Notes: generated by a model not told the origin, from the letters alone. Positions 16,988 through 26,898 are shown, counted from the first letter of the stretch. The stretch is DNA of 64,000 bases from an uncultured Lachnospiraceae bacterium (GCA_902787715.1 CADAHQ010000009.1:25048-89047); one strand, 5' to 3'. Program-made: numbers and translations.

Positions 16988-18976
16988 ATGAGCAAGGCAA
17001 TTGATACGATGTCTGTCAACGCGATCCGCGTGCTTGCTGCGGATGCGATTCAGAAGGCAAAGTCGGGACATCCCGGACTTCCCCTCGGCTCGGCTGCAGT
17101 GGCATACGAGCTTTGGGCAAAGCATATGAAGCACAATCCCGCGAATCCGGATTGGCCGAACCGCGACCGGTTCATCCTTTCCGGCGGACACGGTTCGACT
17201 CTTCTTTACTCGCTGCTGCACCTGTTCGGCTACGGCCTGACCAAGGAAGACCTGATGCAGTTCCGTCAGGACGGTTCCCTGACGCCCGGTCATCCGGAGT
17301 ATCGTCACACCAAGGGTGTTGAGGCTACCACGGGGCCTCTGGGCGCAGGCATGGGCATGGCTGTCGGTATGGCAATGGCTGAGGCACATCTCGCTGCGAA
17401 GTTCAACAAGCCCGGCTACCCGGTTGTTGACCACTTCACCTACGTGCTCGGCGGCGACGGCTGCATGATGGAAGGTGTATCCTACGAGGCAATGTCCCTT
17501 GCAGGCACGCTCGGCCTTTCCAAGCTGATTGTTTTCTACGACAGCAACAAGATCAGTATCGAGGGAAATACGGACATCGCATTTACCGAGGATGTTCAGG
17601 CAAGATTCCGCGCAATGGGCTTCCAGACGCTGGTTGTCGAGGACGGCAACAATCTCGAGGAGATTGCAGCTGCCATCGAGGCTGCAAAGGCGGAGACCAC
17701 GAAGCCTTCCATGATTACGGTTAAGACCCAGATCGGTTACGGCTGCCCGGCGAAGCAGGGCAAGGCTTCCGCACACGGCGAGCCTCTCGGCGAGGAGAAT
17801 GTTGCAGCAATGAAGGAGTTCCTCGGCTGGCCTTCGCAGGAAGCATTTTTCGTGCCTGAGGAAGTTTACGACAACTACAAGGCACTGGCAGCAGAGCATG
17901 CGAAGGATGAGGATGCTTGGAACAAGCTCTTCGCAGACTACTGCGCTAAATTCCCGGAGATGAAGAAGGCTTGGGACGATGAGTTCAACATGGACATCGC
18001 AAAGCCTCTCATCGACGATGCCGAGTACTGGGCATATGAGGAGAAGGCAGACGCTACGAGAAACCTCGGCGGCTGGGCTCTCAACAAGCTTAAGAACAAG
18101 GTTCCGAACCTGATCGGCGGTTCCGCTGACCTCGCTCCGTCCAACAAGACGGCGATGAAGGATATCGCAGACTTCAGCAAGGACGATTACAGCGGACGCA
18201 ACCTTCACTTCGGTGTTCGTGAGTTTGCAATGGCTGCCATCAGCAACGGTCTTACGCTCCACGGACTTCGCGCTTACTGCGCAACGTTCTTCGTATTCAG
18301 CGACTATGTAAAGCCGATGGCAAGACTTTCCGCTCTCATGCGGATCCCGACCACGTTCGTTCTTACCCACGACTCCATCGGTGTCGGCGAGGACGGACCT
18401 ACCCACGAGCCCATCGAGCAGCTCGCTATGCTTCGTTCGCTTCCGAACTTCCATGTATTCCGTCCGGCCGATGCGACCGAGACGCTGGCTGCATGGTACA
18501 GCGCAGTGACGAGCAAGGAGACGCCTACGGCGCTCGTACTCACCAGACAGAATCTTCCGCAGCTTGCAGGCTCCTCCAAGGAAGCTCTCAAGGGCGGTTA
18601 CATCATCGAGGACTCGAAGAAGGCTGTTCCGGATGCCATCATCATCGCCAGCGGTTCCGAGGTTTCTATCTCGCTTGAGGCGAAGGCTACGCTTGCTGCC
18701 GAGGGCATCGACGCCCGCGTAGTCAGCATGCCTTGCATGGACATCTTCGAGGAGCAGAGCGATGCGTACAAGGAGAGCGTTCTTCCGAAGGCTGTCCGCG
18801 CCCGCGTTGCGGTTGAGGCTCTCAGCGACTTCGGTTGGGGCAAATACGTCGGCCTTGACGGCGGCTATGTGACGATGCACGGCTTCGGTGCCAGCGCTCC
18901 GGCTTCGGTTCTCTTCAAGAAGTTCGGCATCACCGCGGAAAATGTCGTTGCTACCGTTAAGAGCGTTGTAAAGTAA
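16988..18976 (+). CDS. tkt: Transketolase
   Basis: 662 residues, the usual length of full transketolases; moves two-carbon ketol units between sugar phosphates with thiamine diphosphate in the non-oxidative pentose phosphate pathway. ATG at 16988 has CGGAGG 9 nt upstream. Landmarks: AKSGHPGLPLG (His28), the ThDP motif starting GGDGCMMEG, FYDSNKISIEG, the pyrimidine-domain GVREFAM with its Glu, and THDSIGVGEDGPTH(E)P. Codons favour GCT, GCA and GTT more than surrounding genes, a pattern shared with HU and typical of highly expressed genes. It supplies erythrose 4-phosphate, a substrate of the DAHP synthase encoded at 34.3 kb. Confidence 0.95.
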   Translation: MSKAIDTMSVNAIRVLAADAIQKAKSGHPGLPLGSAAVAYELWAKHMKHNPANPDWPNRDRFILSGGHGSTLLYSLLHLFGYGLTKEDLMQFRQDGSLTPGHPEYRHTKGVEATTGPLGAGMGMAVGMAMAEAHLAAKFNKPGYPVVDHFTYVLGGDGCMMEGVSYEAMSLAGTLGLSKLIVFYDSNKISIEGNTDIAFTEDVQARFRAMGFQTLVVEDGNNLEEIAAAIEAAKAETTKPSMITVKTQIGYGCPAKQGKASAHGEPLGEENVAAMKEFLGWPSQEAFFVPEEVYDNYKALAAEHAKDEDAWNKLFADYCAKFPEMKKAWDDEFNMDIAKPLIDDAEYWAYEEKADATRNLGGWALNKLKNKVPNLIGGSADLAPSNKTAMKDIADFSKDDYSGRNLHFGVREFAMAAISNGLTLHGLRAYCATFFVFSDYVKPMARLSALMRIPTTFVLTHDSIGVGEDGPTHEPIEQLAMLRSLPNFHVFRPADATETLAAWYSAVTSKETPTALVLTRQNLPQLAGSSKEALKGGYIIEDSKKAVPDAIIIASGSEVSISLEAKATLAAEGIDARVVSMPCMDIFEEQSDAYKESVLPKAVRARVAVEALSDFGWGKYVGLDGGYVTMHGFGASAPASVLFKKFGITAENVVATVKSVVK

Positions 18977-19002
18977 GCCTTTTCGGAGACAAAGAACCTA
19001 TG

Positions 19003-19039
19003 CGAGTCGGGGTGGGGATTTCTGCCCCGGCTCGTTTTT
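19003..19039 (+). terminator. Terminator after transketolase
   Basis: CGAGTCGGGG pairs with CCCCGGCTCG (one G-T pair) followed by TTTTT. Confidence 0.8.
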
Positions 19040-19160
19040 AGAAAGAAGTCCGGCCGAAGCGTTTGACCGGCATCGGCCGTGTAAGAACCGGCGAAAACAA
19101 AGGCCGGAAAGTTTTTACGCGCGCGTGGGGGCGCGCAAGGATATGTTCGGAGGAATCAGA

Positions 19161-20891
19161 ATGAAGAAACCTATTGTGCTGGCAGCGGGAGTGGTTGCGT
19201 TGATTGCGGTGGTTGCCGGAATCGTGCTCTGTCTTTCCAGCTGCGGGGCGCCTCTCGGGGAGCCGCAGAAGGGAGATACGGTGGCACCGTATCTGAACAC
19301 ATCGGAGTTGACCACGGAGCAGAAGCTTTTGGAGACCGGGCGGTGCGTGGCTGTGGAGTCGACGCTTCCGTCGGCGTTTGGGTATAAGACGACGCTGTCG
19401 GTGAATTTTCCGAGCCGGGAGGACGCGATCCCCATGGCGGTGGACGCGTACGTGCGGCAGGACGAGATTCATTTTACGTCGAACCGCTACACGAACCTCG
19501 AGGGCGTAATCACGTTCCGCGGGGACAACTACCGAAGCGGCGCGGCGTACGGAACGGCCGTCATGACCGAGTACAAGCTTCGCAAGGTGTGGGAGCTCAC
19601 CACGGGCGAGCTCAAGAAGAGCGTGAAGAAGGGCGAGTGGACCGGCAGCGGCTGGACCGGGCAGCCCCTGCTCATCCAGTGGGATGAGGCGACGAAGCAG
19701 GTGATGAACCTGTACGAGTCCAAGAAGAAGAAAAAGGACCTGGTCGAGGTTATCTACGCGACCATGGACGGAAACATTTACTTTATCGACATGGAGGACG
19801 GCTCGGCGACCCGCGATTCCATCAAGCTGGGCTTCCCCATCAAGGGCACCGGCTCCCTGCATCCGGGCGGGATTCCTTTGTACGTGGTGGGCGCCGGCGA
19901 TGACATGGGCGATGATGCGGCGCGGACGTTTTTGGTGGACCTCGTGCGCGGCAAAATCATCTATGAATACGGCAATGACGACCCGTTCTCGCTTCGGAAG
20001 GACAACGGCAATTTCTGTGCATTTGACTCGTCGCCCCTCTTCGACGTTGCGACGGACACGCTGATTCAGCCGGGCGAAAACGGTATTCTCTACACGACGA
20101 AGCTGAACACGGAGTACGACGGAAAGCAGGTCACCGTGAGTCCGTCCGAGGTCGTCAAATGGAACTACGAGACGGACCGCACCGGCGAGAAGACCTACTG
20201 GCTCGGCATCGAGTCCTCGGCGTGTGTGTACGACCACTACCTCTACGCCTGCGACAACAGCGGCGATCTGATCTGCCTTGACTTAAACACCATGGCGCTT
20301 GTCTGGGTGCAGGACACGGTGGACGACAGCAACGCGTCGCCGGTTCTCGAGGTGGACGCCACCGACGGAACGGCGTACCTCTACGTCTCGACGTCGCTGC
20401 ATTGGACGAAGGACAAGAAGGACAGCGGCGAGATTCCCGTGATGAAGGTAAATGCAGCCACCGGCGAGGTCATCTGGAAGCGCACCTACGAATGCAAGAC
20501 CGTGGATGGCGTCTCGGGCGGCGTGCAGGCGACCGCGTGCATTGGGAAGAACAACATCTCCGACCTTGTATTTTTCACGGTGGCGCGCACGGGCGGCAAG
20601 AAGCACGGAAAGCTGGTTGCCCTTGACAAGAAGACCGGCGGCGAAGTCTGGAGCGTGGAGATGAAGTACTACAGCTGGTCGAGCCCCGTGGCGGTCTATG
20701 ACGCGAAGGGCGACGGCTACATCATCCAGTGCGACTCCGACGGAAACATGTTCCTAATCGACGGCCGCACGGGCGTTTTGAAGTCCACCGTCAACCTCGG
20801 CAAGAACATCGAGGCGTCGCCGGCAGTGTTCGGCAACACCATCGTGGTCGGCACCCGCGGCAAGAAAATCTACGGTATTGTTTTGGAGTAA
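19161..20891 (+). CDS. PQQ-like beta-propeller lipoprotein
   Basis: 576 residues; ATG at 19161 after CGGAGGAATC. Signal peptide with lipobox LSSC (Cys28). The body consists of repeated blades with DGNIYFIDMEDG, GDLICLDLNTMALVW, TGEVIWKR, KKTGGEVW and DSDGNMFLIDGRTGVLKS, the pattern of PQQ/BamB-type eight-bladed propellers, but no cofactor ligands are claimed. In Clostridia these surface lipoproteins are probably scaffolds or ligand binders. It ends 3 nt before the MATE gene, so the two are translationally coupled and may act together. Confidence 0.8.
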   Translation: MKKPIVLAAGVVALIAVVAGIVLCLSSCGAPLGEPQKGDTVAPYLNTSELTTEQKLLETGRCVAVESTLPSAFGYKTTLSVNFPSREDAIPMAVDAYVRQDEIHFTSNRYTNLEGVITFRGDNYRSGAAYGTAVMTEYKLRKVWELTTGELKKSVKKGEWTGSGWTGQPLLIQWDEATKQVMNLYESKKKKKDLVEVIYATMDGNIYFIDMEDGSATRDSIKLGFPIKGTGSLHPGGIPLYVVGAGDDMGDDAARTFLVDLVRGKIIYEYGNDDPFSLRKDNGNFCAFDSSPLFDVATDTLIQPGENGILYTTKLNTEYDGKQVTVSPSEVVKWNYETDRTGEKTYWLGIESSACVYDHYLYACDNSGDLICLDLNTMALVWVQDTVDDSNASPVLEVDATDGTAYLYVSTSLHWTKDKKDSGEIPVMKVNAATGEVIWKRTYECKTVDGVSGGVQATACIGKNNISDLVFFTVARTGGKKHGKLVALDKKTGGEVWSVEMKYYSWSSPVAVYDAKGDGYIIQCDSDGNMFLIDGRTGVLKSTVNLGKNIEASPAVFGNTIVVGTRGKKIYGIVLE

Positions 20892-20894
20892 GTT

Positions 20895-22280
20895 GTGAGT
20901 AAGTTAATCGGAGACAGAGCTTTTTATCGACGGGTGCTTACGGTGGCGGTGCCGATCGTCATACAAAACGGCATTTCCAACTTCGTAAGCCTCCTCGATA
21001 ACATCATGATCGGACGCGTCGGCACCGAGCCGATGTCGGGCGTCGGAATCGTGAACCAGTTGTTGTTTGTGCTTTACCTTGCGCTCTTCGGAGCGCTTTC
21101 GGGCCCCGGCATCTTCGGGGCTCAATTCTTCGGGAAGGGCGATCATCGGGGCGTGCAGCACACGTTCCGCTTTAAGCTGTACATCGGGCTGTTCATCGTG
21201 CTTGCGGGAATCGGAGCCATGCTTCTGTGGGGAGACCCGCTGCTGACGCTGTACCTGCATGACAGCGTGGATTCGACGCAGTCGCCGGAGCTTGTGATGC
21301 AGTACGGGCGGGAGTATCTCGCCATCATGCTCATCGGACTTGTGCCCTTTGCCCTCGAGGAAGTGTACGCCAGCACCCTGCGTGAGTGCGGCGAAACCCG
21401 CGTGCCCATGGTGGCGGGCCTGGTTGCCGTGTTTGTGAACCTTGGCCTCAACTACGTATTAATCTTCGGCAAATGCGGCTTCCCCAAATTAGGCGTTGCC
21501 GGTGCTGCAATCGCAACCGTCGTCAGCCGTTTTGTACAGGCGGCGATCGTCATCTTCTGGACGCACCTTCATACGCAGCTGATGCGCTGGGCGGAAGGGC
21601 TGTACCGCTCCTTCCGGATCCCGCTGTCCCTCACGGGAAAGATTGTGATCAAGGGCTTTCCGCTCATGTTCAACGAGATTCTGTGGTCCGTCGGAATGGC
21701 CTTCCTAAACCAGTGCTACTCAAGGCGCGGCCTCGATGCGGTGGCGGGAATCAACATCTCCTCCACCATCAACAACCTGTTTAATGTTGTATTTATCGCC
21801 ATGGGAAGCGCCATCGCCATCATGGTCGGGCAGCTTCTCGGGGCAGGGAAGCTTGAGGAGGCGAAGGACACCGACACGAAGCTCATCTTCGCGGCGGTTA
21901 CCTCAAGCGCGGTGCTCGGGGCCATCCTTTTCGTCGTCGCACCCTACTTCCTTTTGCTGTACGACACCACCGACGAGGTGCGGCGCCTCGCCATCGGCTT
22001 CATCCGCATCTGCGCATGCTGCATGCCGCTGTTTGCGTTCATGCACTCGGCGTATTTTACGCTTCGGACCGGTGGCAAGACGGGCATCACCTTTGCCTTT
22101 GACAGTGCATTCCTGTGGTGCTTCAGCGTCCCGTTAGGATACCTTCTTGCAACCCGCACCGCCCTTCCGGTGCTCACCTTCTACCTCGCCATGCAGAGCG
22201 CCGATGTCATCAAATGCGCCATCGGCTTCGTGCTGGTGAAGAAGGGCGTCTGGGTGCAAAACTTGGTAAAGGAAGAGTAA
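20895..22280 (+). CDS. MATE family efflux transporter
   Basis: 461 residues from a GTG start at 20895, with GGAG inside the preceding stop region as RBS. The MATE opening RAFYRRVLTVAVPIVIQNGISNFVSLLDNIMIGR and the usual twelve helices are present; length is standard. It is clearly different from the MATE at 4.1 kb. Coupled to the propeller lipoprotein upstream. Substrate unknown. Confidence 0.88.
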   Translation: MSKLIGDRAFYRRVLTVAVPIVIQNGISNFVSLLDNIMIGRVGTEPMSGVGIVNQLLFVLYLALFGALSGPGIFGAQFFGKGDHRGVQHTFRFKLYIGLFIVLAGIGAMLLWGDPLLTLYLHDSVDSTQSPELVMQYGREYLAIMLIGLVPFALEEVYASTLRECGETRVPMVAGLVAVFVNLGLNYVLIFGKCGFPKLGVAGAAIATVVSRFVQAAIVIFWTHLHTQLMRWAEGLYRSFRIPLSLTGKIVIKGFPLMFNEILWSVGMAFLNQCYSRRGLDAVAGINISSTINNLFNVVFIAMGSAIAIMVGQLLGAGKLEEAKDTDTKLIFAAVTSSAVLGAILFVVAPYFLLLYDTTDEVRRLAIGFIRICACCMPLFAFMHSAYFTLRTGGKTGITFAFDSAFLWCFSVPLGYLLATRTALPVLTFYLAMQSADVIKCAIGFVLVKKGVWVQNLVKEE

Positions 22281-22680
22281 CTGCGAAAAAACACCCGAAG
22301 AAAACAAAGCGCGCACGAACGGAAAGCAGCCTTTCCGAAATCGTGCGCGCTATGTTTGTGTAAGGGCGCGCGGAAACGCAGTTACCGCACGCCCGCATGA
22401 GCAAAAACGCGACCGAAGGGAGAGTTTTTGCGAATGGTCGGGTGTTTTTTGCAGGGACCGGCCACCGGCGCAAAAGCACGGCCGGAGGCCTGCTTTTGCG
22501 AATGATGCGGTTGGGGAAGCAAGAAACTGGCAAAGGAATTTTCTGCGAACACCGCCCTTTAAGAAGAAATCACCGTGAACCTGCAATAATATACAAATAT
22601 TGACGTCTATCCCGTCGAATCAGGCATATTCTTGCAACCATCGCCGAAAAAACAACAAAAAACTGAAAAATAATAGTAAA
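22281..22680 (+). other. Intergenic string of hairpins without a gene
   Basis: Three structures lie in tandem: AGCGCGCACGA/TCGTGCGCGCT (22308-22318 with 22341-22351, inner GGAAAG/CTTTCC), GCAAAAAC/GTTTTTGC near 22401-22431, and CGCAAAAGCA/TGCTTTTGCG (22469-22478 with 22491-22500, inner GGCC/GGCC). None has a clear U-run, though the first probably ends the MATE transcript. A small structured RNA is possible. Confidence 0.5.
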
Positions 22681-22685
22681 TGTGA

Positions 22686-22714
22686 TTGACATAACGAGGC
22701 AAATGTGATATCCT
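22686..22714 (+). promoter_or_regulatory. Promoter for lipoprotein at 22806
   Basis: TTGACA (22686-22691), 17-nt spacer, TATCCT (22709-22714). Confidence 0.85.
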
Positions 22715-22805
22715 TCGCATCAAGGAGGCCGGCGCGGACATGTGCGACAGCTGCATTTGCCGCAAACTCCGGACTACCGCAATAATAAGAAAAGAGGTAA
22801 CGCGT

Positions 22806-24278
22806 ATGAAGAGAAAGAGATTGCTGTGGTTCGTGCTGTCGCTTTTGATGATGCTTGCCCTTGCAGCGTGCGGCGCAGAGGATGACGACGATGATTCGTC
22901 GGACGGAAAGAAAGAGCCTACGGAGAAAGCGGCGGAGGCGACGCCCACCGCACCGGAAGACGCAACACCGACCGGGGCGGAAGAGGTCACTCCCGTTGTG
23001 ACGAAGCCGGTTGACAAGGATCCGACCGCGACACCGACGCCGGATGTGGACCCGAAGACCGTGCTGGTGCTGCCCCTCGATGAGACACTCGTGGCAGAGG
23101 ATCATGTCCCCGCAACGACATACGTTGAAATGGTTGATTGCCAAAACAGCAAATTCAACCTGTACACCACCGCAATTTGCGCTCCGAGGGATGGGGTTAT
23201 CCCGAAGCTGAAGGAAGATGCCTGGCTGAACAAAAAGGGCGCGGTCGCGAGTTATTACCGTGAGGAAGGAACGAGAAATCCCGGATTGGAAGCATGGCGT
23301 GTCAGCTATGTTGACGGAGTTGTCATTGCAGGGCCGGAGGAAAAAGGCTCTGAGGGACTCGACATTTTCGACAACGGTTACATCTGGTATGAATGTGATG
23401 CGACCCAGTTTACGAACGAGAACCGTGTCGTTTTCAGTATCGGCGAAGTGGATATTAAGAGCGCCGAAGAGCTGAAAAATGTGGAACGCATCGTGAAGAT
23501 GGTATTCGGCGAGGAGCTCGGGAATCTGCTCTTCCGGGCGAAGGAGAGCGATGCCGAAAAGTATGCGAGCGCCCCGAATGATTTTAAAGCTATCATCGAA
23601 AAGGACGGGATGAAGTACCTGTTTTCAAGGGGTGTTTTCAATCTGGACAAGGAGAAGGCACAGCTTGCGTTCAGCGTAAGCGTCGAGCCGAAGAGACTGC
23701 AGTATGCATTTTATGACGGCGGTTATGAAAAGCAGATTGCGAACTTCGGCGGACTTCCCAACGAAGTGTTTGAAGGAAATATCGGCGGGGACAACATCCT
23801 CGATTTCGATACATTTGCCGACAATCTGTGCGACTTCAAGGATCAGATCGGAATCAGCCTGGTGTTCTATAAAGCGAGACGTTATATCAGCCCGGACGGA
23901 CGAACAAGATACGATTTGTCCTTTGAGGTGAACGATGAATTCAAACTGGAGTACACGTACGGAACCGTGAACGGCGTTACCGACGATGTCAGCGGACTGG
24001 AGCTTAAGCTTAAGACAAAGCCGTTCCCGAAGGCGACCGAAGACGCAGTGGTTCCCGACGGGCTCTATGATGAGATTAACCGAAGCATTGAAGCCCTGAT
24101 TGGCTACAACCCGGGAATAACCCAGGATATGCTGAAAAAAAACAGTTCGTTCCCTCTCTGGTGGGAGACGATTCCGTTGAAGTTCAAGGTGAGCGGCCTG
24201 GAGATTGAGGAACGATTCCGGATTGAGGCGTACGGCGATACCAAAAAGGAGAATCGCGGTATCATCAATATTTATTAA
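22806..24278 (+). CDS. Secreted lipoprotein, unknown function
   Basis: 490 residues, ATG at 22806 behind AAAGAGG. Lipobox LAAC (Cys22), then a run of acidic residues (EDDDDD) and a Thr/Pro/Glu linker to about residue 85, then a soluble domain rich in beta structure with no recognised family. The linker style resembles the other surface lipoproteins here. It has its own promoter and terminator, so it is monocistronic. Confidence 0.75.
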   Translation: MKRKRLLWFVLSLLMMLALAACGAEDDDDDSSDGKKEPTEKAAEATPTAPEDATPTGAEEVTPVVTKPVDKDPTATPTPDVDPKTVLVLPLDETLVAEDHVPATTYVEMVDCQNSKFNLYTTAICAPRDGVIPKLKEDAWLNKKGAVASYYREEGTRNPGLEAWRVSYVDGVVIAGPEEKGSEGLDIFDNGYIWYECDATQFTNENRVVFSIGEVDIKSAEELKNVERIVKMVFGEELGNLLFRAKESDAEKYASAPNDFKAIIEKDGMKYLFSRGVFNLDKEKAQLAFSVSVEPKRLQYAFYDGGYEKQIANFGGLPNEVFEGNIGGDNILDFDTFADNLCDFKDQIGISLVFYKARRYISPDGRTRYDLSFEVNDEFKLEYTYGTVNGVTDDVSGLELKLKTKPFPKATEDAVVPDGLYDEINRSIEALIGYNPGITQDMLKKNSSFPLWWETIPLKFKVSGLEIEERFRIEAYGDTKKENRGIINIY

Positions 24279-24323
24279 ATTGTGATTTCCTGCGCGAAAG
24301 AAGAGGATAGTAACAGAATCAAG

Positions 24324-24355
24324 GACACGCCCTGACAGCCGGGGCGTGTCTTTTT
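24324..24355 (+). terminator. Terminator after lipoprotein
   Basis: GACACGCCC and GGGCGTGTC stem followed by TTTTT. Confidence 0.9.
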
Positions 24356-24558
24356 GCTCAGCTGCGGCGTGTTTTTTGCCGGGCGCCGATCGCGGCAAAT
24401 TCATCCCCTGCCCCCCCGAAGCCGCCGCGCTTGTATCCGATACTGCGTGTGCAGGCTGGTTTATTCCATTTTTTGGCCGTACAATCCGTGCTACAATCAG
24501 GAAAACGGGGGTTCCGCAGGAAACCCGGAAACGAAGGAACGGCACAAGGAGGTTTACA

Positions 24559-24984
24559 ATGGTAAAGGGAATCGGACATGCGGCATTTAATGTGAAGGAC
24601 ATGGAAAAGACGGTGGCATTTTACGAGGAGACCCTGGGGTTTAAGCGGGCGTTCGACATCCCGCGGCCGGAGACCGGGGAGCCCTGGATTGTGTACCTAT
24701 ACGGCGGCGGAGGCCAGTTTGTCGAGCTGTTTTACGGCGCAACGAAGGAAAATCCGTACCGCGATGAGAACATCGGCTTCTTCCACATCTGCGTAGCGGT
24801 GGATGACATCCACGAGGCGTGGCGGAAAATCGTGGAGACCGGCGCGCCGCAGGACGATGCACCGAAGCAGGGCGCGGATTTCAATTGGCAGTGCTGGACC
24901 CATGACCCTGACGGGATTAAGATCGAGCTGATGCAGCTCGACGAGAAGAGCCCGCAGATGCGGTTCATACGGGAAAAGGCCTAA
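24559..24984 (+). CDS. VOC (glyoxalase/bleomycin-resistance fold) family protein
   Basis: 141 residues with AAGGAGG upstream. Two beta-alpha-beta-beta-beta modules: GIGHAAFNVKDMEKTVAFYEETLGF and IGFFHICVAVDDIHEAWRK. Metal-ligand candidates His7, Glu56, His76 and Glu123 occupy the classical four VOC positions, so metal-dependent lyase or epimerase activity of the glyoxalase I type is plausible. Actual substrate cannot be read from sequence. Confidence 0.85.
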   Translation: MVKGIGHAAFNVKDMEKTVAFYEETLGFKRAFDIPRPETGEPWIVYLYGGGGQFVELFYGATKENPYRDENIGFFHICVAVDDIHEAWRKIVETGAPQDDAPKQGADFNWQCWTHDPDGIKIELMQLDEKSPQMRFIREKA

Positions 24985-24997
24985 AGACAAATGGACC

Positions 24998-25026
24998 TTG
25001 ACCGAAAAATCTGAAAATGTTATAAT
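24998..25026 (+). promoter_or_regulatory. Promoter for the 25.1-26.7 kb transcript
   Basis: TTGACC (24998-25003), 17-nt spacer, TATAAT (25021-25026). A GGGACGG/CCGTCCC hairpin follows at about 25109-25127 in the leader, without a U-run. Confidence 0.85.
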
Positions 25027-25154
25027 CAAAAAAAGGCGAAGTTTTTACTTCCGGAAAAGGAGCCACATATACAAACTCGTTTACGGTGTATAGATAAGAT
25101 AAAGCGGGACGGCATCGCCGTCCCGTAAGTTATATGACCGGAGGAGAGGTGCGA

Positions 25155-25393
25155 ATGAAATCAAGAAGATATGTTCGGGGGTGGATGATATCATTACAAG
25201 AGGGAGAGGGATATGCAGTGACACCTCAAATGCAATTTCCCGAATGTTTCGCAGCGAAAACAATAAACTTGTACTTGTGGACAGTTGTGATGCAGTTGCA
25301 ATGTTAAAAGGATGGCGAACGGTTGAAAAGAGCGAATTGGTCGAGGAGCTGAATCGACAGATTGCGGAATATTGCACCAAACAGGAGAAATGA
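25155..25393 (+). pseudogene. Small ORF, possibly frameshifted
   Basis: An ATG at 25155 has a good RBS (GGAGAGGTGCGA) but its frame closes after 50 codons (stop ending 25307). A second frame, open from a GTG at 25181 to 25393, encodes the more protein-like stretch MLKGWRTVEKSELVEELNRQ and ends just before the next gene. A single-base frameshift joining the two would make one protein of about 75-80 residues. Neither version was recognised. Confidence 0.3.
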
Positions 25394-25414
25394 TTCTTAA
25401 ATGGGGATTTGAGG

Positions 25415-26695
25415 ATGAGAATAGAGAAAAAAACAGTGAAGGCACTTGTCCTTGTATGCCTCTGGGTTATTACTTTGTTCGGATGCGGAAAGAAACAGCC
25501 GGTGGAGAATGCCGCTGAAACGAAGAAAGACAAGACAAAGAGAGAATTCTTTTCATTACAGGGCGGAGGAGCAACGCTCACGGACGAATATGCTCTCCTA
25601 CCGGCGATGGCATATGGCTCAGCGCGATATTTCGACGTAACATCAGGGAAAGATGTCATTTTTTGCTTTGAGCCGAATTGTGAACATAAAAAGCCGCATT
25701 ACGATATGGCGTCACATCAGATGCTTGATGATACCTGTACTGCATATCATATGGGAAACGGAGCGTTTGTTTTACGAGACGAATACGGATATTATTTCTC
25801 GGATTTGCGGGAACTGGTACGCACGGATCGGGAGGGAAAGAATCAGAAAGTGATTGGAAAAATTTCCGAACCGATTGAGCATTACTACACGCAGATTTTT
25901 ACGGAAAAAGATTTTTTTACAACCTATCAGAACATGTACTGTTATCAAATTGTTCAGGATGGTGAAGAAGACAAGTGGCTGCCTACGGAACAGATTCGTG
26001 AAACGGTTGATTTCGGTATCTATCGGGTGTCCATGGTTGACGGGAAAAGTACGAAGATTTTTAATCGTGATGATCAATATGAGACGTTTATCGATACGAT
26101 GTATGAATACGACGGACATCTTTTCTTTGATTGTCATTACCTGGATGTTCCGCGGAAAACGCTCCCGCCGGTTTCAGAGGAAGAAGATTACAGAAATAAT
26201 ATTAATCGATACAGAGAAGAATATAACCGTCATGTTCATTATGAAGTTTACGATTATGAAATTGCGACCGACCGGCTTATATGCGTTTTGAAGATTGACC
26301 ATAGTGTGGGAGGAGTAAGGTTTGGGGATGGATTTTTCGTGACTTTTTCAACCGAAGGAGGACAGGGATATCCGGCAGCGATATATCGCTCTGATGGCGA
26401 GAAACTCCATGAGATGGATTTTGCGATAGAAGGAATGGCGCAAAGTGATAGGGCGTCGATTCTCGGCACTTATGAAGACGGGGCATGGACCTATCGCGAA
26501 TATGATGTGTGGGAGAATAAAATCCTTCGGGAAATTCGTCTTCCCAGCGGAAAAGTTCTGGATACTGCAATTGGTGATACATACTATATGCATGTGCCGG
26601 GTGGCAGTGGGTATACACTTGCCTATATACGCAGGGAAGACTTTTGGAACGGAGAGTTTGACAAAGCGGTTCCATTTACTCGAACCCCCGATTAA
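25415..26695 (+). CDS. Beta-propeller-like lipoprotein (DUF5050-type pattern)
   Basis: 426 residues, ATG at 25415 (a TTG two codons upstream is an alternative). Lipobox LFGC with Cys21. After a short charged linker comes the CFEPNCEHKKPHYD...C pattern often seen in Clostridial surface propeller lipoproteins, followed by repeated YFxDxxx and IYRxx strands. More AT-rich than flanking genes, suggesting separate ancestry. Function unknown; probably a cell-surface binding protein. Confidence 0.7.
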   Translation: MRIEKKTVKALVLVCLWVITLFGCGKKQPVENAAETKKDKTKREFFSLQGGGATLTDEYALLPAMAYGSARYFDVTSGKDVIFCFEPNCEHKKPHYDMASHQMLDDTCTAYHMGNGAFVLRDEYGYYFSDLRELVRTDREGKNQKVIGKISEPIEHYYTQIFTEKDFFTTYQNMYCYQIVQDGEEDKWLPTEQIRETVDFGIYRVSMVDGKSTKIFNRDDQYETFIDTMYEYDGHLFFDCHYLDVPRKTLPPVSEEEDYRNNINRYREEYNRHVHYEVYDYEIATDRLICVLKIDHSVGGVRFGDGFFVTFSTEGGQGYPAAIYRSDGEKLHEMDFAIEGMAQSDRASILGTYEDGAWTYREYDVWENKILREIRLPSGKVLDTAIGDTYYMHVPGGSGYTLAYIRREDFWNGEFDKAVPFTRTPD

Positions 26696-26744
26696 GGCTC
26701 GTTCCTAAGCTGTGACGGCAGCATTTTCCGCGTGCCGAAAACAC

Positions 26745-26773
26745 TTGACAAATGCATCTCCCGGGAGTATTAT
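26745..26773 (+). promoter_or_regulatory. Promoter of the aromatic amino acid operon
   Basis: TTGACA (26745-26750), 17-nt spacer, TATTAT (26768-26773), about 65 nt before the leader peptide ATG. Confidence 0.9.
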
Positions 26774-26838
26774 GTGACGCAGAAAGCCGTTCGGAAATCC
26801 GGCAAAGCATCGGAGACGGCAGAAAGGAGCAAAGCGGT

Positions 26839-26898
26839 ATGTTTACAAAGAGCTTTTACTTTTATTATTTTAGCGTGGACTGCCGGTTTGCTTTTTGA
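26839..26898 (+). CDS. Phe/Tyr-rich leader peptide of the aromatic operon (PheL-like)
   Basis: AAAGGAGC (26823-26830) precedes ATG at 26839. The 19-codon peptide reads MFTKSFYFYYFSVDCRFAF and then TGA: six Phe and three Tyr, with a block of FYFYYF at residues 6-11. This is the classical design of an attenuation leader whose translation speed reports charged tRNA-Phe and tRNA-Tyr. It lies between a consensus promoter and an intrinsic terminator, directly ahead of pheA and the whole shikimate operon. Enteric pheL is the known analogue; sequence similarity is only in aromatic content. The peptide itself probably has no other job. Confidence 0.85.
   Translation: MFTKSFYFYYFSVDCRFAF

Noticed and set aside
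16868-18880. Long minus-strand open frame under transketolase
   Set aside because: Low-complexity Arg/Leu/Val composition and no start signals; the plus strand has a full transketolase.
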